Source of the DNA: Juglans regia
Lineage: Eukaryota; Streptophyta; Magnoliopsida; Fagales; Juglandaceae
Assembly: GCF_001411555.2 (NCBI RefSeq)
Contig: NC_049910.1
Location: 31,405,150 to 31,469,149 of the forward strand
Direction of reading: 5' to 3'
Length of the DNA stretch: 64,000 nt
The translations under genes and the position numbers were made by a program. Shown piece after piece: positions 31,135 to 42,200 of the stretch. Below the pieces are notes generated by a model that was given only the letters and a program-made list of their open reading frames with translations, had not been told where the DNA came from and ran no database searches. Positions within the stretch are counted from its first letter, which is position 1. The number at the start of each line of letters is the position of its first letter.

Positions 31135-34100
31135 ATGGCTCCTATTTCCGTCGGCGATGCGTTACCGGATGGTACGGTCTCCTACTTTGACGACGAGGAC
31201 AAACTCCAATCGGTCTCCGTACACTCCCTCGCCGCTGGTAAGAAGGTCATCCTATTCGGTGTCCCCGGTGCCTTCACCACCACTTGCAGGTGATCATTCT
31301 CACTTTTGTTTTTCAAACACTTGTTTTAGGTTAACATGTCAACTGGCTATCAAGAATTAAGGAAAAAAAACTACGATGAACTGGAATCAATAACACTAGA
31401 TTTATTTTGTCGGCCCAATATGGTATGATGATGAACTCACATGAAATTGCTGCTGAATTGGTAAAGTTATGAACTGTTTCATAAAAAATAAGATAGTGGA
31501 TAAAAATGAGTGGTGATAAATATTGCTTTAATCAATATTTAAAGTTGATTGCTTGTATCTGTGGGCATTACACAGCTTGAAGCATGTGCCGGGGTTCGTT
31601 GAGAAAGCAGAAGAGCTGAAATCAAAGGGCGTTGAAGATATTCTCTTGATTAGTGGTATTATTCATAATCTCTAATCTAATTCTAAATATGTTCCCAAAT
31701 CCGATGTTTATATTCTATTTCTCTTGTGGACAGTTGACTCGAAACGTAAATAGGTTTTGTAAATTTCGGTAGGTGTTTTGACTTGAATTTCTAAACGAAT
31801 GCTGGAGGGAAGGTTGACAGTGGAAACCGTAATTCCATACGTTGTTTGTTGCTATTTTCCATGGGGACACACCCATTTTTGTGGCTTCCCACTTCATGTC
31901 GAAGACTAAGGAGATGCTTCCATTTGTGTTTCCAAAAGTTTGTATTGATTGAGATCATTATTTAAGCGGACTAGGACGCTTATTCTTCCAGGATTTGTTA
32001 ATCTTAATTGATCTACCCGATATAAAGTCCCTTCAAATTCTTATCATGTCTTGAAGAAATAAATCTTACATAATTTTAGTTGAGCCTCTCCAGCTCTTGG
32101 TTTAAGTTTTTTTCGTTAACACCAAGTAACAAGTATAGTACAAGTTTAGCATTTCCTTGCGATATAAAAAATGATAAAGGTCCTATTACACAACTCTTGC
32201 ACAGCTACCTAATTTTTAATTTTTTTAAATTTTCTTGACTTTGATGTGTTTGGATTAAAAATATATTATTTTATTATGGAAATATGAAATAGTTGTGAAT
32301 TGATTGTATTTATATCACTTCTCGGATATTCATAAGTGTGTGACTGTTGATTCCCCTTGAGGGCCTAACCATCTCTTGTCTTGTTTTCTGTGATTTTTAT
32401 GAGACAATAAACTCCTAGGGTTTGCTCAAGTAGTAAGAGTCTTGTTCTTAGCGGTATGTTCTCTCCAAGTCTTTAAGGTTTCGAATCCTTGGGTGCAAAC
32501 AATTTCTAAGAGCCATTGGAGTGGGGAAATTTCCTCTTGAATTACCAAGGCGCACTTGTGGGTAACTCCTTGCTAAGGAGGACTTGTGAACCCCTGGGAT
32601 TAGTCGGGAGTTTATTCCCAAACACCCGGCTGCCAATCGAAAGAAAGTTTTTGTCAAAAAATAACTGTCATATCAATACTGTTAAGAATTGAGAGGATTG
32701 TTTTTTATAAGTAATCAAAGATATTATATTCATAGAAATAGGCAAAGCCCAAGACACAGGAAGTATATATGAAGAAATGCCTAGTTAGAAGTTACAAAAG
32801 AAAGAAGATCATGGATACTAAGTCCGTTACAAACTATGGCCCCCGCCCATGAGAACAATAATTTAAAAAAGACAACTTTTAGCTCTTCTAGTGTTCTCTC
32901 CTGGTCTTCGAAACTTCTTGCGTTTCTCTCCCTCCAAATACACCAACACAAACATATTGGTACCAACCTCCAAATTGCCACTATCTGAGAATTTCCGTAT
33001 AGCCATCTCCAGCTTGCGAGAAAATCCACCAATCTACATGGCATAACCCAAGACAATCCAACTTTTGAGAAAAAATCATCCCATATGCCCTTGGCCACCT
33101 CACAGTGTAAAAGCATATGATCAACTGACTCCCATGCTTCTTACACATACAACACCAATTGAGAGAATGATATTTCTATTACACTTGATTTACATTGATA
33201 AAATGGTGATATAAATAGATACAAAGAATTAGTGGATGCTTGATTTGTGGAAGGATTTATGGAAGTGATATGTTATTGTGGAAGACAAACTTGCTTGATT
33301 TGTGGAAGGATTTGTGGAAGTGATGTGAAAGACAAACTTGGATAGAGTGCTTGTGTTGCTGCAGGGAGGCTAACTCACGCTTGAGATGGCAAATTTTGGC
33401 ATTGCTGCTATTAAAAAGACGTGATTGAAGATCAAGCCACACTTCTTGGGGATCGGTATGGAATTCAAGGGAGTTGGCTATGGTGGGGCTGATGGAATTA
33501 AGGAGCCAAGTAAGAACCATATCTTTTGTTTGGTTCCGTTGGGTATAATCGGTAGAGGTGGGTTCGGGTGGAGTAAGTGTGCCATCTACAAAAACGAGTT
33601 TATTTTTGGCATTAAGTGCACGGGTCATGGCTTTTTGCCATATGGAGAAATTGTCCTTGGTGAGAAGACCAAAAACAAGGATAAGGCTAGGAGAGTCGGA
33701 GGGATGGAGGAGGTATGGGGAGGAAGGAGGGTTTGAGAAAGAGGCCATGGGAACTTGAGGAAGAGGATCAGTTTGCTCTGATGCCATTTTCTCCGCAAGT
33801 TGGGCATTACAGATCTTCATGTGCCAACTTGAGGGGGAGTATTGACATTTTCCTTCCACAAATCCTTCCACAAATCAAGCAAGCTTGTCTTCCAAGCAAG
33901 TTTGTCTTCAACAAATCAAGCATCCACTAATTCTTTGTATCTATTTATATCACAATTATATCAATGTAAATAAAGTATAATGAAAATATCATTCTCTCAA
34001 TTTTTAACATCAGTGGCACCATTATCCACCACCCAGTCACGACGACTGTCAAAGAGAGAGGAAGAGGAGACATTACCCATGAAGTTGGCAGTTGGAGTGG

Positions 34101-35966
34101 TCGGTTTGAGCAAATCAAGAGGCTTTTGATACAGGTTCGGCGTCAGACCAGGGATTGGGGAGGAGGTGGAGGCTTTGTGAGCCATCGACGGCAAACCAAT
34201 GGAGGGTTTGCCGAGAAGAGATGGTCGTTGTTTGTTGCTTCATGTCCTGCTGGGTATCTGATAACGCGCCAACAATGGTCATGGGAGTGACCATTTTTGC
34301 CGTATTCAATGCAGTGCAGGGGGCCTTTCGTGGGTCCACCAGAGTGAGCTGCAAAGATGTGAGCTTCTGACGGTGGTGGTCTAACATGGAGGAGGTGCTG
34401 TTGCTCTTCCTGAAAAAAAATGGAAAATACTTTGATGATAGGGGGAAGGGACTCCTTAGCTAGAATTTGTGTTCTGAGTTGGGAGAAATAGTCATTAAGG
34501 CCAAATAAAAATTGGTAAACTCTCTCATCTTCAGCTTCTTGTTGCAATTTTTTGAGATCGTTGGTTTTTTGTAAGTGGCTGAGGTCATCCCAAAGTTGCT
34601 TGATTTGGTTGTAATATTCATGGACATAGTGATTGGTTGCTGCAAGGAGGATAACTCATGCTTGAGATGCTAAATTCTAGCATTGTTACCATGACAAAAA
34701 CTTGATTGAAGATCAAGTCACTCTTCTCGAGGATCGGTATGGAATTCAAGGGAGTTGGCTATGGTGGGGCTAAAGGAATTAAGGAGCCAAGTAAGAACCA
34801 TATCTTTTGTTTGGTTCCATTGGCTATAATCGATAGAGGTGGGTTCGGGTGGAGTAAGAGTGTCATCAACAAAAACGAGTTTGTTTTTGGTGTTAAGTGC
34901 ATGGGTCATGGGTTTTTGCCATTTGGAGAAATTGTCCCCAGTGAGAAGACCAGAAACAAGGATGAGCCTAGGAGAGTCGGAGGGATGAAGGAGGTATGGG
35001 GAGGAAGGAGGGTTTGAGAAAGAGGCCATGGGAACTTGAGTTAGAGGACCGGTTTGCTCTGATGCCATGTTAAGAATTGAGATAACGATATTTCTATTAC
35101 ACTTGATTTACATTGATAAAATGGTGATATAAATAGATACAAAGAATTAGTGGATGCTTGATTTGTGGAAGGATTTATGGAAGTGATATGTTATTGTGGA
35201 AGACAAACTTGCTTGATTTGTGGAAGGGATATGTCAATAAATACTTCCCTTGTAACTGGAACATCTCCAAATATTAGACTGATTTGAGACTATATTACTA
35301 CTGTTATGCAAGCAATTTCATATATGTATATCTTGATTGATTTTGTGATAATTTCCTGTGATTTTCTTCTTCCTTTTAGGACATAGGACATACATTCATA
35401 CGTGCTCTAGTTTTTGAATGAAATTCGAAATTCATTTTGCACATTAATTCCCATGATAGTGTTTGGAAAGTGTAGAAGTTGCTAAAATGTAAGACTTCTG
35501 AAATGATTTTAAATCTCGGTGACTGAAGCAAAACAAGTTTTGTATGCATCTTATTCCCTTTTTCCGAGGGATTAAGCAAAATCTCTGATGGTTTCAAGGT
35601 GTGAGGGAATATTGGATAATTTTGTCGACTCTCAAAATATGTAGAGGCTGGACAAACTCAATTTTCTTTCAAAATTGGATATTTGACTTTCTGTTATGTT
35701 TCACATTTGCAGTCAATGACCCCTTTGTGATGAAGGCGTGGGCCAAAACTTACCCTGAGAACAAGCATGTCAAGTTCCTTGCTGATGGCTCGGCAAAATA
35801 CACTCATGCTCTTGGGCTTGAGCTTGACCTTGCAGAGAAAGGACTTGGCACTCGTTCTAGGAGGTTTGCTCTCTTGGTCGACAATCTCAAAGTGAAGGTT
35901 GCAAACATTGAATCTGGGGGTGAATTCACAGTCTCCAGTGCCGATGATATCCTCAAGGCACTTTGA
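31135..35966 (+). CDS. PRXIIB: Cytosolic type II peroxiredoxin (atypical 2-Cys family), 3 exons
   Basis: Exons 31135-31289, 31576-31655 and 35713-35966 join through GT..AG introns to a 162-aa protein, the usual length of PRXIIB. It lacks a transit peptide, so a cytosolic place is expected. The family reduces H2O2 and alkyl hydroperoxides with electrons from glutaredoxin or thioredoxin. '[11 protein letters not shown]' carries the peroxidatic Cys51 (P-x3-T-x2-C); '[10 protein letters not shown]', '[14 protein letters not shown]' and '[16 protein letters not shown]' are typical. Codon 76 is TTG (Leu) in 'EDILLIS', where PRXIIB proteins have the resolving cysteine ('EI(I/L)C(F/I)S'). Cys51 is the only cysteine in the protein. 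The residue between Thr48 and Thr50 is Thr rather than the usual Pro. Intron 2 is 4.06 kb and filled with transposons. Confidence 0.92.
32415..32665 (+). mobile_element. tRNA-derived SINE in intron 2
   Basis: The 5' part looks like a tRNA gene promoter: TTGCTCAAGTAGTAAGAG (A-box-like) and, about 50 nt later, GGTTTCGAATCCTTGG (B box). A body of about 170 bp follows (..'GGGAGTTTATTCCCAAACACC', 'CGGCTGCC') and an A-rich end (CGAAAGAAAGTTTTTGTC). No clear target duplication was found, so ends are approximate. It differs from the short SINEs at 4201 and 50553 in having a body. Confidence 0.55.
32696..33156 (-). mobile_element. 5'-truncated LINE inside the copia LTR
   Basis: The minus strand encodes the zf-RVT end of an L1 ORF2: 'CMCKKHG', '[20 protein letters not shown]' and '[20 protein letters not shown]', ending in 'LLSFVTSN' and a stop at about 32781. 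The 3' UTR reads ATATCTTTGATTACTTATAAAAAA. AATTGAGAG at 32687-32695 and 33157-33165 looks like its target duplication. One base is missing near 33130 relative to the expected zinc-finger frame. It belongs to a different L1 family from the one at 10401, without an RNase H domain. Confidence 0.7.
33257..33787 (-). pseudogene. Copia gag fragment, second copy
   Basis: From the Met at 33787 the frame reads '[20 protein letters not shown]', '[20 protein letters not shown]', '[20 protein letters not shown]' and '[16 protein letters not shown]', ending '[19 protein letters not shown]', the N-terminal half of copia gag (UBN2/retrotran_gag type). It then runs straight into LTR sequence near 33340. It is about 90% similar by eye to the other copy at 34718-35068 and keeps a longer reading frame. 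Confidence 0.7.
33997..35068 (-). pseudogene. Copia gag and start of protease, first copy
   Basis: Minus-strand pieces in order: gag N-terminus '[14 protein letters not shown]' (35068), '[20 protein letters not shown]', stop near 34718; gag middle '[20 protein letters not shown]' (34143-34547); knuckle '[15 protein letters not shown]', in which the second Cys of CX2C has become Tyr; and protease start '[10 protein letters not shown]' at about 34016. Frames differ and stops intervene. The next base after 'GATD' already belongs to an inverted LTR. Confidence 0.65.
35234..35712. other. Remaining part of peroxiredoxin intron 2
   Basis: No repeat or coding motif recognised. It ends in TTTCACATTTGCAG at 35712, the acceptor of exon 3. 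The minus-strand frame at 35376-35597 is motif-free. Confidence 0.5.
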
Positions 35967-36373
35967 ACATCCTTTTTCAGGATATGCTCCCTTTAGCCCC
36001 GAACGCTCTTTCTGCTCGCTTAGGTTGGGTCTAAAGTAGAATGTGATGGGAGCAAAAATAAAGATGTTTGTTGCTACTTTTTGTTGTTGATTTTGGATCA
36101 TTATGCTTAATGTCATTACTCGTGTCTGTAGATTATGCCTACGTGATGGATGTGGAATTAAACATGTGGTTTGGTTGTGAATCTTGGAATCATGAAGATG
36201 CTAGAATGATGTTAGTAACAGCGATGGCTAAGCCTAATGCAATATCACTGCAAGAATCCTAAAACAAAGCTCCCGTGCACCCTGCCAGACCAAAACCTCC
36301 TTTTAATGAAATGTATTGGCATTGAATGTCCTCATTGCGCCACCAGCAAGAAAATAGACATGCACTAGTCCTT
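35967..36373 (+). other. 3' UTR and downstream flank of the peroxiredoxin gene
   Basis: Follows the TGA at 35964-35966. Plausible polyadenylation signals are AAATAAAG (about 36056) and TTTTAATGAAATG (about 36301). A short frame at 36068-36262 has no motif. No further gene. Confidence 0.4.
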
Positions 36374-36566
36374 AGATTGTTTTTACAACGCATCTCATCT
36401 AATTATTATAATTTTATCAAATTTTTATACAAAATAAAATAAATAATTTTACTTTTTCAAATTTTTAAATAAAAATAATATTAAAAAAATATATTTTAAT
36501 AATATTTTATTCAACTTTTAACTTTAATTTCAATTCATCTCATATGCAAAAGCAAACAGGGTCTAA
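36374..36566 (-). mobile_element. MITE of the 'GATGAGATGAG' family
   Basis: CATCTCATCTAATTATTATAATTTTATCAAATTTTTATACAAAATAAAATAAATAATTT-like interior (read in parts) and an end with TCATCTCATATGCAAAAGCAAACAGG. Matches the reverse orientation of the family; very similar copies lie at 49565-49765 and 51657-51835. Confidence 0.5.
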
Positions 36567-36786
36567 AGTTCTTGTTTGGAAACTTTAAAGTGGAAGAGAA
36601 ATAGACATAAAATAGGATTTACAGTATTATGATTGTAAATTTTTCAATCAATATTAAATATTAAGCAAATACTATACGGTTTATTTTATGTATCTATATC
36701 TATCCTATTTTAGATTCTAAAATTTGGACAAAAACATTAGGGAATTCGAATCCTGAACTTTCAGACTTTTTCGGTTGAGGAAAAAA

Positions 36787-39272
36787 GATTTAGTTATGTA
36801 ATTTTATATTAATAATATATGATAGTTAATACAATTAATTTTCAAATTTGCCCTAATTTAGAGGTTTTCTTAATGAGCTAAAAGTCTAAGACAAGTGCGT
36901 TTTGCATGAATTGGAAATGAATGTACAAGCTACAATGTGGCATGTTGCCATGACAAGTTGGAATAACACAAGGAAATATTGAAATTGTAATTCACGTCAA
37001 TTGAGCATTGCCTTAATCGATTGTCGCTGGGAATTAGCAAAAAATAGAGGAGAGAGAGAAGATTTATCCAATAAATTGGTTTGCTAAGGCAGCACAAGAG
37101 AGTCAAACAACCCTCATGGGTCAGACGACTCCGTTTGGTTATTAGACTCAATTAAGATCAACTCAGTTCATTCTAATTTTAAACTGAATTTAATATCTAA
37201 ACACTCAACTCTCAAATTATTAAATTAATCTCAACTCAAAACTTATTTACATGTGAGACCCATAATTTTTCTCAATTCAACACTTATTTACACGCGGGAC
37301 CCACGACATTTTTCATTTTTCAATAAATACATCTAAATTCATATTAACATCTAAATACATTTAAATTCATTTTAAGTGGATCCCACAAAACTCACTCTAC
37401 TATCTTAACTCACTACTATTTATAAAGAATTCAACTCAACTTAACATGCAAACGCAACCGAATGGCTAGTAATAAATAAAGTAGAGAAAGTCAAGGAAAT
37501 AAGAAAGTAGAAAATAAAATAGGGTAATTAAGCTAAAGCATGAAAATTAATTTAGGCACCTACTTGAACTCAACTTAGGCTTCTTAAGTAAAGAAGATCT
37601 AGCTATGCAAATATCATATCAGTAATAAATGAGAGTTAATACACTTAATTGTCAAATTTGCCCTAATTAGAGTTTTTTCTTTATGAGCTAAAAGTCCAAA
37701 GGCAAGTTATTTCGGCATGAATTAAGATAATGTTGTCACGACGAGTTGGGACTACACAGAGATCCTGAAAATATAAGTCGGCCTAAAAAAAAAAATTATA
37801 AATCATGTCAATTATGCATTGCAACAATAGATTGTTGTTGGGAATTAGCCAAAATTAGAGAGAATTTGAGAAGATGTGTCGTCAAAATTGGTTTGAAGGC
37901 TGAGGTTGCACGGGAGAGTTGTGTAAATGAAGTTGCTAGCTGCAACAGTAGATATGGAAGGGCAATTCTTAGGCTGTGTTTGGCAAGCAGTTCACAAATT
38001 ACTTTTTTTTTTTATTACTATTAATTATTTTTTTACTACTATTTACAAATTATCTAGATCAACTCAACATCCAAATATAATCTTAAAGAGAATGAATCAA
38101 GATTACTTGATGGCCAGTAATAGTTGAAAGGATCCTCATTTATAAATAATTTAGAGAAAGCTAAGAAAATAAAATAGTGTAAGCTAACTATCTTCAAAAT
38201 AGCACTACTTAGCTTAGGCAAATACTTAATAGTACTCAATTTAGGCATCTAAAGCAATGAAGATTTAGTTGCGCTAATATTCCATTAGTAATATACTAAG
38301 AATAAATACAACTAAGAGTTCTGCTATATACAGTGATTTTTACGTATTCTTTGCACACTCTACTGATGTAACTAGTCAATGTAATTATTTTATATTAAAA
38401 AAATGTTGTAGTTAATTACATTAATAGAGTGCATAATGAATACGTAAAATTGACTGCACATAAAGTTTTTGTGTCGAATTTATCCTAATTATTAAGAGTT
38501 TTTCTTAATGAACTGAAAGTCCAAGACGTGCAAATACTTCTATCATTAATGGAAAATGAATGTTTAGGAAACAATGTTGCCACCATGAGTTGGGGTCATA
38601 CAAAGAGATATTAAAATTGTAATTCATGTCAATTGTGCATTTCGACAAAAAAAAAGGATAAAATGTGAGAAGACTTATTTTGAAAGTTCATTTACAGGCT
38701 GAGGCGGCACGAGAGAGTCATCGATCTGACCCTCACGCCCCAACTGAAGTTGATGCAAAAACTGTTGATATGGAAGAGCAGTTCTAGAAGATGATAAATC
38801 TAGGGTATGTGATGGCTACTAATAGTTAAAAAGAATGAGATGTACAAAATAAAGTAGAGAAAGCTAGGGAATTAAGAAAGAAGAAAATAAAACTAATAGG
38901 GTAAGCTACCAGCATGAAAATAGCCTTGCTTAGCTTAGGCACATACTTGTACTCAATTTAGGCATTAAAGTAAAGAATAATTTGCTATGCAAATATTATA
39001 TTAGTAATATACTAAAAGTTAATACAATTAATTGTCAAACTTGCCCTAATTAAGAGCTTTTCATAATGAGCTTAAAGTCCAAGACAACTACTTCAGGCAT
39101 GAATGTTGAGAAATGAATGTACATGGAGGCCGAGATAACATTGCCACGATGAGTTGGGACCATGCAAAGAGACACTGAAATTGAAGTTCTTATGAATTGT
39201 GCATTTCAACATTAGATTGTTGTTGGACATTAGCAAAAGATAGACAAAATTTGAGAAGACTTATCTCGGAAG
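36787..39272 (+). repeat. Tandem array of four diverged units, about 0.67-0.8 kb each
   Basis: Units start near 36787, 37587, 38258 and 38967 with 'AAGATTTAGTTATG..TAATATA' and continue with 'TTTGCCCTAATT', 'TAATGAGCTAAAAGTCCAAG', 'GATGAGTTGGGACTACACA', 'TGTCAATTGTGCATT' and 'GAATTAGCAAAA..TTTGAGAAGA'. A second half follows, with 'GATATGGAAGAGCAGTTCT' and 'AAATAAAGTAGAGAAAGC'. The first unit is lengthened by a MITE-like insertion (about 37127-37463) and the second by another (about 37974-38080). The fourth unit is cut at 39272 by a copia element and resumes at 43002-43260. Coding-like sequence persists in the last unit; no long frame is open. Confidence 0.75.
38325..38480. mobile_element. Foldback MITE inside the third tandem unit
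   Basis: Arms TGCTATATACAGTGATTTTACG.. and the complementary ..CGTAAAATTGACTGCACATA flank a centre around TATTAAAAAAATG. The arms share GCACACTCTA(C)TGATGTAA and TTACATTAATAGAGTGC. Same end type (TGCTATATACA) as the foldbacks at 5183, 46335 and 62357. Confidence 0.5.
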
Positions 39273-42200
39273 TATAGAAAAAGGAGAGTTTGAGAATTTT
39301 GTCTCACGATGATGAGAACAGAGAGAGATCTTGTATTGCATATGTAGAGAAGATACAAGGTTTACTTTACATGTAAAAGAAAGAGTGTCATGTACATGCC
39401 TAAAATAGGATATTACAGAGGATTTCTAGGGATATAATGAGCAGAGTATGGAAGTTATGTAGTAATCATTTAGTTGGTGGTTCTCTTGATCTACTATATT
39501 CAGATGCAAGGCTGTCATCCCCCTCCAAACTGAGCCAGGAATTAACGTAGAGGCCAAGTTTGATGCATAACTGGCGAAAGGGAAGCTTAGCAAGTGACTT
39601 TGTGAAGAGGTCGGCATGTTGAAGTTGAGAAGGAACAAATATGGTTTCAAGGGTTCCAAGAGCAACTTACGTACATAGTGAGAATCAAGGGCAATGTGCT
39701 TCGATTGTTCATGGAAGACATGGATAACATATAGGTGCAAGGTACTGACATTGTCACAATGAAGCACAGGTTGATGAGGAAGAGGGATGCGGAGGTCTCA
39801 AAGGAGGAATGTGAGCTGCGTGAGTTCAGAAGCAGTGGATGCCATGGAGCGATACTCAACTTCAGCACTTGAGCGAGCAACTGTGGATTGATTTTTGGCA
39901 TTCCATGAGATGCAATTAGCACCAAGGAAGGTGTAGAAGTCAGTATTGGAGTGACAAGTGAGGGGTAGCTAGACCAGTCGGCATCTGAAAAAGCATATAA
40001 GTCGAGGATGGATGCTAGGATACGAAGGACAATTGAAATGGTCCCATGGGCATATTGTATGATACGTTTGACAAGCTGAAAGTGAGCAACAGTGGGTGCA
40101 AGCATGAATTGACATACGAAATTGACGTTGTAGGATATATTTGACCTGGTGAAAGTCAGGTACTACAAACCACCAACAAGACTAGGATAGTGAGTGGGAT
40201 CGCCATAGAGTTTAGTAGATTGTGTAGTTCGGCCCTTGGAAGGCATGGAAGTGGCAACGGGTTTGCATTCACCCATGGAAGCTCGATCTAAGAGTTCACA
40301 TGCATAATGGGTCTGAGAGAGCAAGAGGCCGTGAGGAGATCAATGGACTTAGATGCCAAGAAAATGGTGAAGGAAGCCCAACTCCTTAAGAGAGAACTCT
40401 GTTGCTAGTTGTGAAATGAGCCGTTGAATCTAAGAGGGACTATCACCTGTGACCACCATGTCATTGACATATAGAAGCAAAACAAGAAGTCCATGGTTGG
40501 AGTGATTGATGAAGAAGCTTAGATCAGAGCTGCTGCAACAAAAACCAAGTTGAAGAAGGTAGGTGCTTAGTCGATCAAATCATGCACGAGGCGCCTGTTT
40601 TAACCCGTAGAGTGCACGGCTTAGTTTGCAAACATGGGATAGGTGGTTTGGATCAATGAAGCCAGGTGGTTATTGCATGTAGACAGAGATGGTGAGGAAG
40701 CCGTGTAGGAATGCATTATGTACTTCAAGTTGGTGGATTTTCCATCCTTTAACCACGTCAATAGTAAGAATAAGTCAGATGCTGACTAGTTTAATAACAG
40801 GAGAAAAAGTTTCATTAAAATCAAGGCCATTCATTTGATGAAAGCCCTTGGCGACTAAGCAGGCCTTAAGGCATTCCATGGTACCTTCAGGTTGGAGCTT
40901 CATCTTGTAAACCCACTTACAACCTACAACATTCATGTGTGGTTGATGGGGTACAAAGGACTAGGTGTTAATTTTTGCAAGAACATCTAGCTCTTCATGC
41001 ATGGCGGCAAGCCATCCGGGATGTTTTTGGGCAACAGTCATTGACCGAGGCATAGTAGGAATATCAGGGTGAGCAACATGAAGAATGTATTTCGGCTTTG
41101 GTTTGCGGACCCCAGCTTGAGCACAAGTGAGCATATTATGTCGTGGAGTAGGACCTGGAGTAGCAGGTGTTGTAAATGAGACAACGTAGTCTGGAGTCGT
41201 AGGCTGATCAAATGGCACAGTCAGAGCTGAAGATCCAAGCGTAGGGGAGGTGGGAGCAGACATGGTAAGTTGAGGATCCATAGGTTCCATCAAGGGAGGA
41301 CCATGAGCAAAGAGTGGAATGGTAGGCACAGGTGAGGAGTTTGTGCTTGCAGAAGGAGAGGAAGGCTCTCAATCCAGAAATGATGAGAGCTCACCAGTAA
41401 TTGTGTCATGGCCACAGAGATGTGCAGGAGATGAGTAAGTGAGCACAGACTCATCGAAAACGATGTGTCAAGAGAGGTAAACTTTGCCAATGGGGTACAT
41501 ACATTTGTACCCTTTGTGTTTGATGTTGTACCTTATGAAGACACAGGGCAGTGACTTAGGCTCCAGCGTGTGAGCATGATAATAAACAAGAAAAGGGAAG
41601 CAACGAGAGAGCCCAAAACTCTGAGACTGGTGTAGTCCAAATAACGACCATCAAGGCGAAAAAAAGTATACTCCATTTCCAAGGCCTTGGAAGGCAAACG
41701 ATTGATAAGGAACACAGTAGTGGAGAAGCAATCTACCCAAAAAAGAGCTAGAAGATGGGCATGAAACATCATGGTGAGTCCAAGTTTAGTGATATTGCGG
41801 TGTTTCCATTTAGCTTTGCCATTATGTTCTGGGCTCTTTGGGCAAGCTGATTGATGATGAATCTCGTGGGAATGAAGATAGTTGATGAAAATCTAAAATT
41901 TACTAGTGAGGGTGGCCAAGACGGGAGTGCCAGTAATAAGGGTCAGCCTTACGAAACCGAGAAGAGAAGCAAGTTGATGGCGCTCCGTCAAAGGCATATA
42001 AGCAACCACGTCTATGCCCCTTGGCTAGAATGTGTTGCATCGCTTTGTCCTTAATCACAAAACCATCAGCATCAAATGCAATCATGTGAGGATAGTTAGT
42101 GGTAAATTTGCTAACATAAAGCAAGTCCTTGATGATTGAAGGGACAACAAGTACATCATTGAGATGATTATGGGAGCCAATAGAATCTTTCCCAGTGTGA

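Larger units (their letters stand above)
32680..35233 (-). mobile_element. Rearranged copia retroelement in intron 2
   Basis: Short LTR copies (about 155-170 bp, TGACAT..TTAACA) occur three times: at 35078-35233 and 32680-33340 (minus orientation, the latter split by a LINE) and at 33843-34009 (plus orientation). The 5' LTR is followed on the minus strand by TGGCATCAGAGC, an initiator tRNA-Met primer site, which also encodes the start 'MASEQT' of gag. Gag and the start of protease fill 35068-34010. Then comes an inverted piece made of a 3' LTR, its purine tract and the last codons of pol, and then a second gag start (33787-33380). Reverse transcriptase and integrase are absent. It is a chimera of two copies joined head to head. 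Confidence 0.7.

Noticed and set aside
33425..35017. Two similar plus-strand frames ('[14 protein letters not shown]..')
   Set aside because: They are complements of the two minus-strand copia gag copies; their similarity reflects the gag duplication.
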